Positions 6,441-15,403 are shown, counted from the first letter of the stretch. The stretch is DNA of 33,618 nucleotides from JAITWN01 sp964581365 (GCA_964581365.1 CAZOOF010000020.1:1-33618), one strand, 5' to 3'. A program made the numbers and translations. The notes: generated by a model from the letters alone, not told the origin.

Positions 6441-6454
6441 ATGAGGGTTCGGCC

Positions 6455-7372
6455 ATGAGCGATCCTGCGCTTCACAAGGCGACTTCGCAGATCAAAACCG
6501 CCCGCCAGGGCATCCCGGTAATCACGCCGTTTTTCGATGAAGACACCTTTACCGTGACTTACGTGGTCCATGATCCGGAGACGAAGCGGGCCGCGATCAT
6601 CGACAGCGTGCTCGACTTCGATCCCAACTCCGGCCGCACTTCCTTCGCCTCCGCCGAGGCGGTGATCGCCCATGTGCGCAAACACGGGCTCGAGGTCGAC
6701 TGGCATCTCGAAACCCACGCGCATGCGGATCATCTGTCGGCGGCGCCGTGGCTGCAGGAGAAGCTCGGCGGCCGAATCGCCATCGGTGAACACATCGTCA
6801 CCGTGCAGGAGACCTTTGGCAAGCTGTTCAACGCCGGCAGCGAGTTCCAGCGCGATGGTTCGGATTTCGACCAGCTGTGGAAGGACGGCGATCAGTTCAA
6901 AATCGGCACGCTGGAGGTGACCGTGCTGCATGTGCCGGGTCATACGCCCGCCTGTGTGGCCTATGTCATCGGTGATGCGGTGTTCGTTGGCGACACCATG
7001 TTCATGCCCGATTACGGCACCGCGCGGGCCGATTTCCCGGGCGGCGATGCGCGCACGCTGTTCCGTTCGCTGCGCCGCATTCTTTCGCTGCCGCCGGAGA
7101 CGCGGCTGTTCATGTGTCACGACTACCTGCCGCCCGAGCGCGACCGCTATGCCTGGGAAACGACGGTTGCCGAGCAGCGCCGCTCGAACATCCATGCCCA
7201 TGACGGCATCACCGAAGACGAGTTCGTCGCCATGCGCGAGAGCCGCGATGCGACCCTCGACATGCCGCGGCTGATCCTGCCCTCGGTGCAGACCAATATG
7301 CGCGCCGGCCATATGCCGCCGCCCGAGGACAACGGTGTCGTCTACCTGAAGATGCCGGTGAACGTGCTGTGA
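6455..7372 (+). CDS. blh: Persulfide dioxygenase-like MBL-fold protein (Blh/ETHE1 type)
   Basis: A 305-aa metallo-beta-lactamase-fold protein. The metal motif THAHADH is at residues 87-93, HVPGH at 159-163 (His163), GDTMF at 179-183 (Asp180) and CHDY at 221-224 (His222), the arrangement of a mononuclear iron persulfide dioxygenase. Such enzymes oxidise glutathione persulfide to sulfite. There is no rhodanese domain, and the size and operon match Blh of the bigR operon. The start ATG 6455 follows GAGGG; a longer frame upstream overlaps the peroxiredoxin gene and is not used. Its stop overlaps the next gene (GTGA), so the operon is tightly coupled: blh, two permease halves, SQR, SulP. Confidence 0.92.
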   Translation: MSDPALHKATSQIKTARQGIPVITPFFDEDTFTVTYVVHDPETKRAAIIDSVLDFDPNSGRTSFASAEAVIAHVRKHGLEVDWHLETHAHADHLSAAPWLQEKLGGRIAIGEHIVTVQETFGKLFNAGSEFQRDGSDFDQLWKDGDQFKIGTLEVTVLHVPGHTPACVAYVIGDAVFVGDTMFMPDYGTARADFPGGDARTLFRSLRRILSLPPETRLFMCHDYLPPERDRYAWETTVAEQRRSNIHAHDGITEDEFVAMRESRDATLDMPRLILPSVQTNMRAGHMPPPEDNGVVYLKMPVNVL

Positions 7373-7809
7373 CGAGCCTGTTTCCGCAAGCGCAGCCGCT
7401 GGCCGGTTTCACCGGCGGTCTGATGATCGGCGTGGCAGCGGCGATCATGCTGCTCGGCCTGGGCCGGATCGCCGGGGTGAGCGGCCTGGCGGCGCGTGCC
7501 CTGGGAATTGCCGGCGGCGGGGCAGGGCGCGGGGTCGCCCTGGCCTTCATCGTCGGGTTGCCGCTGGGCGCGTTCCTGACTGGACTCGCCACCGGTGGCG
7601 TGGAGGTGCATTATCCCGCTTCGGCCTGGGTGCTGATCGCCGCCGGTCTGCTGACCGGCTTTGGCGTGCGGCTGGGTTCCGGCTGCACCAGCGGTCACGG
7701 GGTGTGTGGCGTGTCGCGATTGTCGCGCCGCTCTCTGACTGCGACCGCGCTGTTCATGACAAGCGGCTTCGTCACCGTGGCGCTGATGCGTCTGGGAGGT
7801 TTGCTGTGA
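7369..7809 (+). CDS. YeeE/YedE-family permease half (PmpA-like)
   Basis: A 146-aa inner-membrane protein with about four hydrophobic segments and the family signature GSGCTSGHGVCG near residues 103-114, whose cysteines are thought to pass sulfur species (YeeE transports thiosulfate). It starts with GTG overlapping the preceding stop (GTGA). Together with the next gene it forms a two-part channel, as in PmpA/PmpB of bigR operons. Movement of thiosulfate, sulfite or a related species is inferred from the family and the operon. Confidence 0.88.
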   Translation: MTSLFPQAQPLAGFTGGLMIGVAAAIMLLGLGRIAGVSGLAARALGIAGGGAGRGVALAFIVGLPLGAFLTGLATGGVEVHYPASAWVLIAAGLLTGFGVRLGSGCTSGHGVCGVSRLSRRSLTATALFMTSGFVTVALMRLGGLL

Positions 7810-8237
7810 GGGTGCTCATCGCGCTGGTCAGCGGTCTGCTCTTCGGCGCCGGGCTGGCCTGGTCGGGGATGGCCGATCCCCATCGCGTGCGTTCCTTCCT
7901 CGATCTGTTCGGAGACTGGGATCCGACCCTGGCCTTCGTCATGATGGGAGCGATCATCCCGATGGCGCTCGCCTGGCGACTGCGCCGGCGCATGGAAAAG
8001 CCGCTCGCCGATGCGGCGTTCAATGTTCCGGAAACCACCCGCATCGACGCCAGGCTTGCCGCCGGCGCGCTGATCTTCGGCGTCGGCTGGGGCCTCGGGG
8101 GCCTGTGTCCCGGGCCTGGAATCGCGGGGCTCGCCATCGCGCCGGGCGATGCCGCACTGTTCACGATCGCCATGCTGCTCGGCATGGTTTTGCACCGATA
8201 TGCCAGCGGTGTTCGCTGGCAACAGGAGATAAACTGA
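7806..8237 (+). CDS. DUF6691/YeeE-like permease half (PmpB-like)
   Basis: A 143-aa inner-membrane protein beginning at GTG 7806, which overlaps the stop of the preceding gene (GTGA). It carries SGMADPHRVRSFLDLFGDWDP in the first loop and WGLGGLCPGPGIAGLA near residue 97, the second YeeE-type half with its single conserved Cys. It pairs with the preceding 146-aa protein to make a complete sulfur-compound channel. Four hydrophobic segments are visible. Its stop overlaps the SQR start by one base. Confidence 0.88.
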   Translation: MRVLIALVSGLLFGAGLAWSGMADPHRVRSFLDLFGDWDPTLAFVMMGAIIPMALAWRLRRRMEKPLADAAFNVPETTRIDARLAAGALIFGVGWGLGGLCPGPGIAGLAIAPGDAALFTIAMLLGMVLHRYASGVRWQQEIN

Positions 8238-9508
8238 TGGTACAGGATTCATCCGCGGCGGCCAGCCGCAGCGATAGCGGAGCCATTCGCGACATCGTCA
8301 TCGTCGGCGGCGGCAGCGCCGGTATCGCCACCGCTGCCAGCATTCTGAAGCGCAATCGCGATGTCCGTCTCGCCATCATCGAGCCGAGCGATGTGCATTA
8401 TTACCAGCCCGGATGGACCATGGTCGGCGGCGGGGTGTTCGATCCCGAAACGACCCGGCGTCCCGAAGCCGAGCTGATTCCGCCCGGCGCCGAATGGATC
8501 AAGGCCGCGGTGAACGGCTTCGTGCCCGAGGAAAACCGCGTGGTGCTCGCCGACGGTTCGAGTATCCACTATCGCGTGCTGATCGCCTGCCCCGGGATCA
8601 AGCTCGACTGGGCCGCGATTCCTGGACTCGAGGAGACGCTGGGCCGCAACGGGGTGACTTCGAACTACCGCTACGATCTCGCGCCCTATACCGATCGTCT
8701 GGTGCGCGAAATGCGGCGCGGACGGGCGCTGTTCACGCAGCCGCCGATGCCGATCAAGTGCGCCGGCGCTCCGCAGAAGGCGATGTACCTCTCATGCTCG
8801 CGCTGGCGCAAGGCCGGCGTGCTGCAGGATATCGACGTGCAGTTCCATAATGCTGGCGCCGTGCTCTTCGGCGTGCCGGCGTACGTTCCGGCGCTGATGG
8901 AATACGTGCAGCGTTACGGCGCCAAGCTCAACTTCGAATCGAAGCTGGTAGAAATCGACGGCGCGGCCAGGGTCGCGATCTTCGAACGCAAGAACGGCGA
9001 TACGGTGCACCGCATGGAAGAGAAATTCGACATGATCCATGTCGTGCCGCCGCAGACCGCGCCGGACTTCGTGCGCTCCAGTCCGCTGGCCGCGGCCTCC
9101 GGCTTCATCGAGGTCGACGAAGCGACCCTGCGTCACCCGCGCTATCCGAATGTGTTCGCGCTGGGCGATGCCTGTGCCGCTTCCAATGCCAAGACGGCGG
9201 CGGCGGCGCGCAAGCAGGCGCCGGTCGTCGCGGTGAACGCGCTGGCCGCGCTGCAGGGCAAGGAGCCGGCGGCGGTCTATGACGGCTACGGCAGCTGTCC
9301 GCTGACTGTGGAACATGGCCGCATCGTGCTCGCCGAGTTCGGGTACGGCGGCAAGCTCATGCCGAGCTTCCCCCGCTGGCTGATCGATGGCACGCGGCCC
9401 TCGCGTCTGTCCTGGCTGCTCAAGGCCCGGATATTGCCGCCGCTTTACTGGCACGGCATGCTCAAGGGTCGTGAGTGGATGGTGAAGCCGCGAGCGCGCG
9501 CGGAGTAG
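8237..9508 (+). CDS. sqr: Sulfide:quinone oxidoreductase-like flavoprotein (type II)
   Basis: A 423-aa FAD enzyme. The dinucleotide-binding motif is VIVGGGSAGIATA (21-33); the two redox cysteines are Cys175 in MPIKCAGAPQK and Cys313 in GDACAASNAKTAAA, matching the type II (mitochondrial-like) SQR pattern. It oxidises sulfide to a persulfide on a thiol acceptor and passes electrons to the membrane quinone pool. A good site (AGGAG) precedes ATG 8237, which overlaps the previous stop by one base. The C-terminal region is amphipathic and basic, fitting monotopic membrane attachment. It supplies the substrate of the dioxygenase encoded by the first gene of the operon. Confidence 0.93.
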   Translation: MVQDSSAAASRSDSGAIRDIVIVGGGSAGIATAASILKRNRDVRLAIIEPSDVHYYQPGWTMVGGGVFDPETTRRPEAELIPPGAEWIKAAVNGFVPEENRVVLADGSSIHYRVLIACPGIKLDWAAIPGLEETLGRNGVTSNYRYDLAPYTDRLVREMRRGRALFTQPPMPIKCAGAPQKAMYLSCSRWRKAGVLQDIDVQFHNAGAVLFGVPAYVPALMEYVQRYGAKLNFESKLVEIDGAARVAIFERKNGDTVHRMEEKFDMIHVVPPQTAPDFVRSSPLAAASGFIEVDEATLRHPRYPNVFALGDACAASNAKTAAAARKQAPVVAVNALAALQGKEPAAVYDGYGSCPLTVEHGRIVLAEFGYGGKLMPSFPRWLIDGTRPSRLSWLLKARILPPLYWHGMLKGREWMVKPRARAE

Positions 9509-9512
9509 GCTG

Positions 9513-11285
9513 ATGTCGCTGCCGCGTCTGACGCTGCTCGAGTGGGCGCGCGGCTACGGGCGCGCGACCCTGGGCAATGACCTGATCGCGGCCGCGATCG
9601 TCACCGTCATGCTCATTCCGCAGAGCCTCGCCTACGCGATGCTCGCGGGACTGCCGGCGGAAGTCGGTCTCTATGCGTCCATGCTGCCGATCATCGTCTA
9701 CGCGCTGTTCGGCACCAGCCGGACGCTGTCGGTAGGGCCGGTGGCGGTGATGTCGCTGATGACGCTGACCGCCGCCAGCAGCGTCGCCGCGCCCGGCAGC
9801 GCCGAGTTCGTCGCCGCGGCGCTGGTTCTGGCCCTGCTGTCGGGACTGTTCCTGCTGGCGATGGGGCTGCTGAGGCTGGGTTTCCTCGGCAATCTCCTCT
9901 CGCATCCGGTCATATCGGCCTTCATCACCGCGGCGGCGCTGATCATCGGCATCGGCCAGCTGGGTTCGATCCTCGGCCTGCAACTGCGCGGAGATAACCT
10001 GCCGGCGCTGTTTGGCGCGCTGGCCGCCGGCGTCGCCTCCATCCACCTGCCGACGCTGGCGATCGGCGCGGCGGTGCTTGTCTTCCTGCTGTGGGCGAAA
10101 TCAGGGCTGAGACCATTGCTGGAACGGGCGGGGCTGGGGCCGCGTCCGGCCGATCTCATCGGCCGCAGCGGGCCGATCTTGGCAGTAGCGGGTTCCACGC
10201 TGGTGGTGGCGGCGTTCGATCTGGGCGCGATGGGGGTGAGGACCGTGGGCGCCATTCCGCAGAGCCTGCCGCCGTTCACGGTGCCGATGTTCGATGCCGG
10301 ACTCTGGCGCCAGCTGGCGGTGCCGGCGCTGCTGCTGGCGATCATCGGCTTCGTGGAAAGCATGTCGATCGCGCAGACGCTCGCCGCGCGCCGGCGCGAA
10401 CGCATCGATCCGGATCAGGAACTGATCGGGCTGGGCGCGGCCAATATCACCGCATCCTTTTCCGGCGGTTATCCGGTCACCGGCGGGCTTTCCCGTTCGG
10501 TGGTCAATTTCAATGCGGGAGCGGAGACGCCCGCGGCCAGCGCTTTCGCTGCCGTCGGCATCGCGATCACCGCGCTGTTCTTCACCCCGTATCTCGCTTC
10601 GCTCCCGATCGCCACGCTGGGCGCGATCATCATCGTCGCCGTCATCGGCCTGGTGGACCTGCGCACACCGCGCGAGGTCTGGCGCTATTCGCGGACGGAC
10701 TTCATCGCCATGGCGACGACGGCCATCGTCACCCTGCTGGTGGGCATCGAGCCGGGCATCATGAGCGGGGTGGGGGTGACGCTGGCGCTGTTTCTGTGGC
10801 GCGCCGCGCGTCCGCATGCCGCCATCGTGGGCCGCGTCGGCGACACTGAGCATTTCCGCAACGTCAAGCGGCACCGGGTGTATACCGACCCGCGTATCCT
10901 CACCATCCGCATCGACGAGAGCCTGACCTGGCTCAATGCGCGCTGGCTGGAGGAGTTCGTGTCCGGTCAGGTCGCCGAGCAGCCGCAGGTTCGGCACGTG
11001 ATCCTGATGTGCTCGGCGGTCAACGCCATCGACGCTTCGGCGCTGGACAGCCTGGAGATGATCAATCACCGCCTCGCCGAAGGCGGCGTGACCCTGCATC
11101 TTTCCGAGATAAAGGGGCCGGTCATGGACGCGCTGACCCGCTCGAGTTTCCTCGACGAACTGAGCGGCAACGTCTATCTGTCGCAGAATGCCGCCTTCGA
11201 GGCGGTCCTCGAGCTCGCGGACCACGAGCGTGAGCAGGCGAGCGAGGAGATGATCGACCCGCGGCTGGCGCGCGGACTCGGCTGA
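9513..11285 (+). CDS. SulP-family anion transporter with STAS domain
   Basis: A 590-aa SLC26/SulP protein. The N-terminal two thirds hold 12 or more membrane segments with the signature VTVMLIPQSLAYAMLAGLP at residues 30-50 and PVTGGLSRSVVNF at about 330. From about 455 a cytosolic STAS domain follows, with the conserved NAIDASALDSLE. Family members carry sulfate, bicarbonate or other anions across the inner membrane. It starts four bases after SQR with GGAG upstream, so it belongs to the sulfide operon; export of sulfite or sulfate produced by the dioxygenase is a reasonable inference, though import cannot be excluded. Confidence 0.92.
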   Translation: MSLPRLTLLEWARGYGRATLGNDLIAAAIVTVMLIPQSLAYAMLAGLPAEVGLYASMLPIIVYALFGTSRTLSVGPVAVMSLMTLTAASSVAAPGSAEFVAAALVLALLSGLFLLAMGLLRLGFLGNLLSHPVISAFITAAALIIGIGQLGSILGLQLRGDNLPALFGALAAGVASIHLPTLAIGAAVLVFLLWAKSGLRPLLERAGLGPRPADLIGRSGPILAVAGSTLVVAAFDLGAMGVRTVGAIPQSLPPFTVPMFDAGLWRQLAVPALLLAIIGFVESMSIAQTLAARRRERIDPDQELIGLGAANITASFSGGYPVTGGLSRSVVNFNAGAETPAASAFAAVGIAITALFFTPYLASLPIATLGAIIIVAVIGLVDLRTPREVWRYSRTDFIAMATTAIVTLLVGIEPGIMSGVGVTLALFLWRAARPHAAIVGRVGDTEHFRNVKRHRVYTDPRILTIRIDESLTWLNARWLEEFVSGQVAEQPQVRHVILMCSAVNAIDASALDSLEMINHRLAEGGVTLHLSEIKGPVMDALTRSSFLDELSGNVYLSQNAAFEAVLELADHEREQASEEMIDPRLARGLG

Positions 11286-11343
11286 GCGGCTGTGCCGATG
11301 GCGGCGCAGGATCCGCCATTTCCTGCATTCTTCCCGTGCGCCT

Positions 11344-11380
11344 GATCGCTGTCCTTGCGATCGGATTCCGTTGCCGGAAT
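11344..11380. other. Two adjacent short hairpins after the SulP gene
   Basis: GATCGC/GCGATC (11344-11349, 11357-11362) and ATTCCG/CGGAAT (11365-11370, 11375-11380) lie in the 129-bp gap between SulP and the aldo/keto reductase. They could attenuate read-through, or form a leader for the next gene. No T-run follows. Confidence 0.3.
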
Positions 11381-11414
11381 ACTGGGGGCTTTTCCGGATT
11401 GGGGAGGATCGCCG

Positions 11415-12356
11415 ATGACGTCTCGACGACGTTTCCTGCATGGGGCTCTCACAGTGTCCGCGCTCGCGGCGCTGGGCAGCGTGATGGGACCTGCATTCGC
11501 CCAGGGGCCGATGTCTTCGGCCGGGAGCGAAGTGCTGCGGATGCGGCGCATCCCCTCCAGCGCTGAAGTGCTCCCGGTGATCGGCGCGGGCACCTCGGGC
11601 AGCTACGAGACCGAACCCGGCTCGGAGAAGTACGCTCTGCTCAAGGATGCGGTGAAATTATTCTTCACCTCCGGAGCCAGGTTGTTCGATACCTCGCCCA
11701 ACTATAACGGCGCCGACGCCATCCTGGGGCAGCTGCTGTTCGAGGGTGGCTGGCGTGATCGCTGTTTCCTCGCCACCAAGATTGCCGCCGATACCCGCGA
11801 GGACGCCGAGCGGCAATGGGCAGGCTCGCAGCGCGCGCTGCGCACCGATCACGTCGAGCTGCTGCAGGTGCACAATTTGCGCGCCTGGCGTACTCAGCTG
11901 CCGTATGCGCGGGAGCTGAAGGACCAGGGGAAGACGCGCTATGTCGGCATCACCCACTTCCGTCCCGACGGGCTCGAGGAAATGGAGCGCATCATGCGCA
12001 GCGAGCCGCTCGACTTCATCCAGATCAACTACTCGGTCAATGCGCCGCAGGCCGCCGAGCGCGTGCTGCCGCTCGCCCGGGAACTCGGCATCGGCGTCAT
12101 CATCAATCGCGCCTTTGATGACGGACGACTGTTCCAGGTGGTGCGCGGCAGGCCGCTTCCCGCCTGGGCCGAGGAGGAGGCGGGCATCACGTCATGGGCG
12201 CAGCTCTTCCTCAAGTTCGCGATCAGTCATCCGGCGGTCACCTGCGTCATTCCCGCGACCAGCCGCCCCGATCGTCAGGTCGACAATCTGCGCGCCGGGC
12301 GCGGGCGCCTGCTGAGCGAAGCGCGCCAGCGGGAACTGATCGCCATGTTCGGCTGA
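11415..12356 (+). CDS. Tat-exported aldo/keto reductase
   Basis: A 313-aa protein starting at ATG 11415, preceded by GGGGAGG. The N-terminus has a twin-arginine signal (SRRRFLHG, residues 3-10) with cleavage likely at AFA|Q near residue 29. The barrel holds the AKR tetrad: Asp92 and Tyr97 in FDTSPNYNG, Lys122 in LATKI, and His153 in LLQVHNL. AKRs reduce carbonyls with NADPH; a Tat-exported version must bind its cofactor before export or work with another donor. Upstream in-frame ATG 11355 would spoil the signal peptide and is rejected. It lies 10 bp before the transporter gene, which looks co-transcribed. The substrate is unknown. Confidence 0.88.
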   Translation: MTSRRRFLHGALTVSALAALGSVMGPAFAQGPMSSAGSEVLRMRRIPSSAEVLPVIGAGTSGSYETEPGSEKYALLKDAVKLFFTSGARLFDTSPNYNGADAILGQLLFEGGWRDRCFLATKIAADTREDAERQWAGSQRALRTDHVELLQVHNLRAWRTQLPYARELKDQGKTRYVGITHFRPDGLEEMERIMRSEPLDFIQINYSVNAPQAAERVLPLARELGIGVIINRAFDDGRLFQVVRGRPLPAWAEEEAGITSWAQLFLKFAISHPAVTCVIPATSRPDRQVDNLRAGRGRLLSEARQRELIAMFG

Positions 12357-12366
12357 GGAAGCCCAT

Positions 12367-13674
12367 TTGCCGCTGCTCTCGCGCGCGGGTATCGCCCGTC
12401 TGCTGAATGCCGAGCCCCGGGAACTGCCGGCGGTGCTCGCCGGCAGCCTGATGTTCTTCGCGCTGTTCACCGGCTACTTCATGCTGCGTCCGGTGCGCGA
12501 GACCATGGGCATCGCCGGCGGCGTGCACAATCTGCAGTGGCTGTTCACCGGGACCTTCATTGCCACCCTGGCGGCCATGCCAATGTTCGGCTGGCTGGCT
12601 TCGCGCGTATCACGGCGCCGCATCCTGCCCTGGCTGTATGCCTTCTTCATCCTCAATCTGCTCGTTTTCGCCGCGCTGATGGCGGACGGCGCGGACGGGA
12701 TATGGGCGGGACGCGTCTTCTATATCTGGCTGTCGGTGTTCAATCTGATGGCGATCTCGCTGGCCTGGAGCGTGCTCGCCGATGTTTTCTCCAGCGCCGA
12801 GGCCAAGCGCCTGTTCGCGCCGTGCGCGGCCGGCGCCAGTATCGGTGGCCTGACCGGACCGCTGACCGGCGCCGCCCTGGTCGGGAGCATCGGTCACGCG
12901 GGTCTGCTGACGCTGGCTGCGGCGCTGCTGGCGGGCAGTGCCGGTGCCGCTGCCTGGCTGCACCGTTGGCGGGACCGTCATCCAGTCGCACAGGAGCCGA
13001 ATGAGCGGCGGAGCAAGCCGCTGGGTGGCAATCCTTTTGCGGGCGCCACGGAAACGCTGCGCTCGCGCTACCTGCTCGGTATCGCCGCGTTCGTGGTGCT
13101 GCTCGCCACCGTGAGCACATTTCTCTACTTCGAGCAGGCACGGTTGGTAGCCGAGACGTTCCCGGACCGGGTGCGGCAGACGCAGGTGTTCGGCCTCATC
13201 GATGCCGTGGTGCAGACACTCGCCATCCTGACCCAGCTCTTCCTGACTGGCAGGATCGCCCAGCGCCTCGGCGTCGGCGTGCTGCTGGTCGCGGTGCCGC
13301 TGGTGGTCGCCGCCGGCTTTCTGTGGCTGGCGCTGGCGCCGGTGTTCGCGGTGCTCGCGGTGGTCATGGTCGTGCGCCGGGCCGGCGAGTACGCGCTGGT
13401 GCGCCCGGGCAGGGAGATGCTGTACAGCGTGGTGTCCGCCGAGGAGAAGTACAAGGCGAAGAATTTCATCGACACCGTGGTCTATCGCGGCGCCGACGCG
13501 GTCAGTGGCTGGATCAAGCGCGCGCTGGACGTGATCGGCGAGCATCCGGCGCTCGCCATGGTCATCGGCGCCTTGGTCGCGCTGGGCTGGGCCGCGACCG
13601 GCGCCACGCTCGCGCGCGCCCGCCGGCAGCGCGAACCGGGCCAGTCGGTCGAGGCACGCGCGGCGAAGCCCTGA
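12367..13674 (+). CDS. MFS/NTT-like (ATP:ADP translocase-type) membrane carrier
   Basis: A 435-aa inner-membrane protein with about 12 hydrophobic segments, starting at TTG 12367 behind a GAGGAAG site. The opening (FFALFTGYFMLRPVRETMG) and the late motif EKYKAKNFIDTVVYRGADA are typical of free-living bacterial relatives of NTT nucleotide carriers within the MFS superfamily. True nucleotide exchange has been shown mainly for intracellular parasites; the ligand here is unknown. It directly follows the exported aldo/keto reductase, so a shared substrate or co-regulated role is possible. A hairpin lies downstream at 13730. Confidence 0.85.
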   Translation: MPLLSRAGIARLLNAEPRELPAVLAGSLMFFALFTGYFMLRPVRETMGIAGGVHNLQWLFTGTFIATLAAMPMFGWLASRVSRRRILPWLYAFFILNLLVFAALMADGADGIWAGRVFYIWLSVFNLMAISLAWSVLADVFSSAEAKRLFAPCAAGASIGGLTGPLTGAALVGSIGHAGLLTLAAALLAGSAGAAAWLHRWRDRHPVAQEPNERRSKPLGGNPFAGATETLRSRYLLGIAAFVVLLATVSTFLYFEQARLVAETFPDRVRQTQVFGLIDAVVQTLAILTQLFLTGRIAQRLGVGVLLVAVPLVVAAGFLWLALAPVFAVLAVVMVVRRAGEYALVRPGREMLYSVVSAEEKYKAKNFIDTVVYRGADAVSGWIKRALDVIGEHPALAMVIGALVALGWAATGATLARARRQREPGQSVEARAAKP

Positions 13675-13729
13675 GGCAGCCGGCTCGTCACTACGTATTG
13701 CGCCCCTTAGCGAGAGGATCATGATTGAT

Positions 13730-13750
13730 GGGGACCGCTCTGGCGGCCCC
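13730..13750 (+). terminator. Hairpin after the AKR-carrier pair
   Basis: GGGG-A-CCGC (13730-13738) pairs with GCGGCCCC (13743-13750) with one bulged A and a 4-nt loop, followed by TCTTGT. It lies 56 bp behind the carrier stop. A weak intrinsic terminator is the likeliest reading. Confidence 0.4.
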
Positions 13751-13828
13751 TCTTGTCCGGATCGACCTGCACGGACCGCGGGCGAGAGCTTCCATTCCCT
13801 GACCTGATCAATGCATGAGGAGGTACTC

Positions 13829-15403
13829 ATGCTGACATCTGAAGTGAAAGGATGGAGCGCGTTCTGGCTGTCCTTGGCGCTTGCAGCCAGCGCCATCGCG
13901 CAGGAGGTTCCGCTCTACGAAGATCTGGGTGACCATCATTACCGGATAACGACTGCGCAAGCGCGGGCGCAGCGTTATTTCGATCAGGGCCTTCGGCTCT
14001 ATTACGCCTTCAATCACCTGGAGGCGATTCGCTCCTTCACCGAGGCGGCCCGCATCGATCCATCCTGCGCGATGTGTTACTGGGGCATCGCCATCTCCCT
14101 GGGTCCCAATATCAACGCGAGCATGGACAGCAGCGCGGTCGCTCCTGCCTGGGAGGCGACGGGCAAGGCGGTCACGCTGTCCGGGAAGGTCGGCGAGCGC
14201 GAACGCCTGTTGATCGCCGCGCTCGAGCACCGCTACCGGGAGAATCCGCCGGAAGATCGCGGTGCGCTCGACAAGTCCTGGGCCGATGCTCTCGTCGCTG
14301 CGGCAAAGCGCTTTCCCGAGGACAACGAGATTGCCACGCTTGCCGCCGAAGCGCTGATGGATCTCAGTCCCTGGGATTACTGGGCCCGTAATGGCAAGCC
14401 GCGCGAGCATACCCAACAGATCCTTGCGTTGCTCGAAGGGGTGCTGGAGCGCGAGCCTGACCATCCGGGTGCGAACCATTTCTACATCCATGCGGTGGAA
14501 GCGGTCGATCCCGAGCGGGCGCTGGTCGCGGCCGAGCGCCTCGCCGGCCTGATGCCCGGAGCCGGACACCTGGTGCACATGCCCGGCCACATCTACATCC
14601 GGGTCGGACGCTATGAGGATGCGATCGAAGCCAACCGCCATGCGATCCACGCCGATGAGACCTACATCCGCGATCAGCGTCCGGAGGCCGGCGTCTACAC
14701 GCTGGGCTACCGCCCGCACAATTATGATTTCCTGGCCTTTGCCGCCAGCATGATCGGGCGCGAGGAGCTGGCGCTGGAGACTGCCGAGGAACTGGCGAAG
14801 CTCACGTCGCAGGATCTGCTGACGCAGCCGGGCATGACCTTCATGCAGCATCACTACACCCGGCATCTGCAGATGAAGGTCCGGTTCGGGAAGTGGGATG
14901 CGATACTCGCCGAGCCGGCGCCGTCGATGGATGCCCCGCATGCACGCGCCATATGGCATTACGCGCGGGGCCGGGCGCTGGCCGCCAAGGGAAAAACCCG
15001 GGAAGCGGCCGAGGAACTCGCGCGCCTGCGCGAATACGCGAAGGATCCCGAGCTTGCTCCGCTGACGCTGGAGTTCAACAAGGCGGGCGATGTGCTTGCC
15101 ATCGCCGTGCAGGTGCTCGAAGGTCACCTTGCGGTCGCCGAGGGAGACCTCCCGCGAGCCATCGAGCGCTTGCGTGCTGCCGCGCGCCTGGAGGATGAGC
15201 TGACCTACGGCGAGCCACCCGACTGGTCGGTGCCGGTGCGCGAGGAACTCGGCTGGGTCCTGATGCAAGCGGGCCAGAAGTCCGAGGCGGAGCGCTCTTT
15301 CCGCGAGGATTTGAAGCGTTTCCCGCGCAATGTCTGGTCGACGCGAGGCCTCGCGGCGCTCGAGTCTGCGAGCCGCGCGGAATCGGAAAAGCCCGGGGCG
15401 TAA
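13829..15403 (+). CDS. Secreted TPR protein with conserved His/Cys motifs
   Basis: A 524-aa protein. A Sec signal (hydrophobic core about 14-28) ends at SAIA|QEVPL. The rest is largely helical repeats: the first TPR-like block spans about 45-90 and others lie in the C-terminal third (for example near 370-430 and 470-500). Notable conserved-looking motifs are CAMCYWG, HFYIHAVE, HMPGHIYIR, and MQHHYTRH, more His than an ordinary TPR scaffold. Start ATG 13829 follows GAGGAGG; the in-frame ATG 13811 lies before that site and is rejected. I know similar long TPR proteins only as uncharacterised. A periplasmic binding or metal-dependent role is possible but unproved. Confidence 0.8.
   Translation: MLTSEVKGWSAFWLSLALAASAIAQEVPLYEDLGDHHYRITTAQARAQRYFDQGLRLYYAFNHLEAIRSFTEAARIDPSCAMCYWGIAISLGPNINASMDSSAVAPAWEATGKAVTLSGKVGERERLLIAALEHRYRENPPEDRGALDKSWADALVAAAKRFPEDNEIATLAAEALMDLSPWDYWARNGKPREHTQQILALLEGVLEREPDHPGANHFYIHAVEAVDPERALVAAERLAGLMPGAGHLVHMPGHIYIRVGRYEDAIEANRHAIHADETYIRDQRPEAGVYTLGYRPHNYDFLAFAASMIGREELALETAEELAKLTSQDLLTQPGMTFMQHHYTRHLQMKVRFGKWDAILAEPAPSMDAPHARAIWHYARGRALAAKGKTREAAEELARLREYAKDPELAPLTLEFNKAGDVLAIAVQVLEGHLAVAEGDLPRAIERLRAAARLEDELTYGEPPDWSVPVREELGWVLMQAGQKSEAERSFREDLKRFPRNVWSTRGLAALESASRAESEKPGA

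Noticed and set aside
5903..6454. Long N-terminal extension of the dioxygenase frame
   Set aside because: It would overlap the peroxiredoxin gene and the divergent promoter; the family alignment begins at ATG 6455.
6416..7312. 298-codon open frame on the minus strand
   Set aside because: Antisense to the persulfide dioxygenase gene; no domain, no ribosome site.
10101..11441. 446-codon open frame on the minus strand
   Set aside because: Antisense to the SulP gene; low-complexity His/Arg/Asp/Gln composition typical of a reverse-frame shadow in high-GC DNA.
12610..13896. 428-codon open frame on the minus strand
   Set aside because: Antisense to the carrier gene with shadow-type composition.
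13808..15268. 486-codon open frame on the minus strand
   Set aside because: Antisense to the secreted TPR gene; no recognisable domain or ribosome site.
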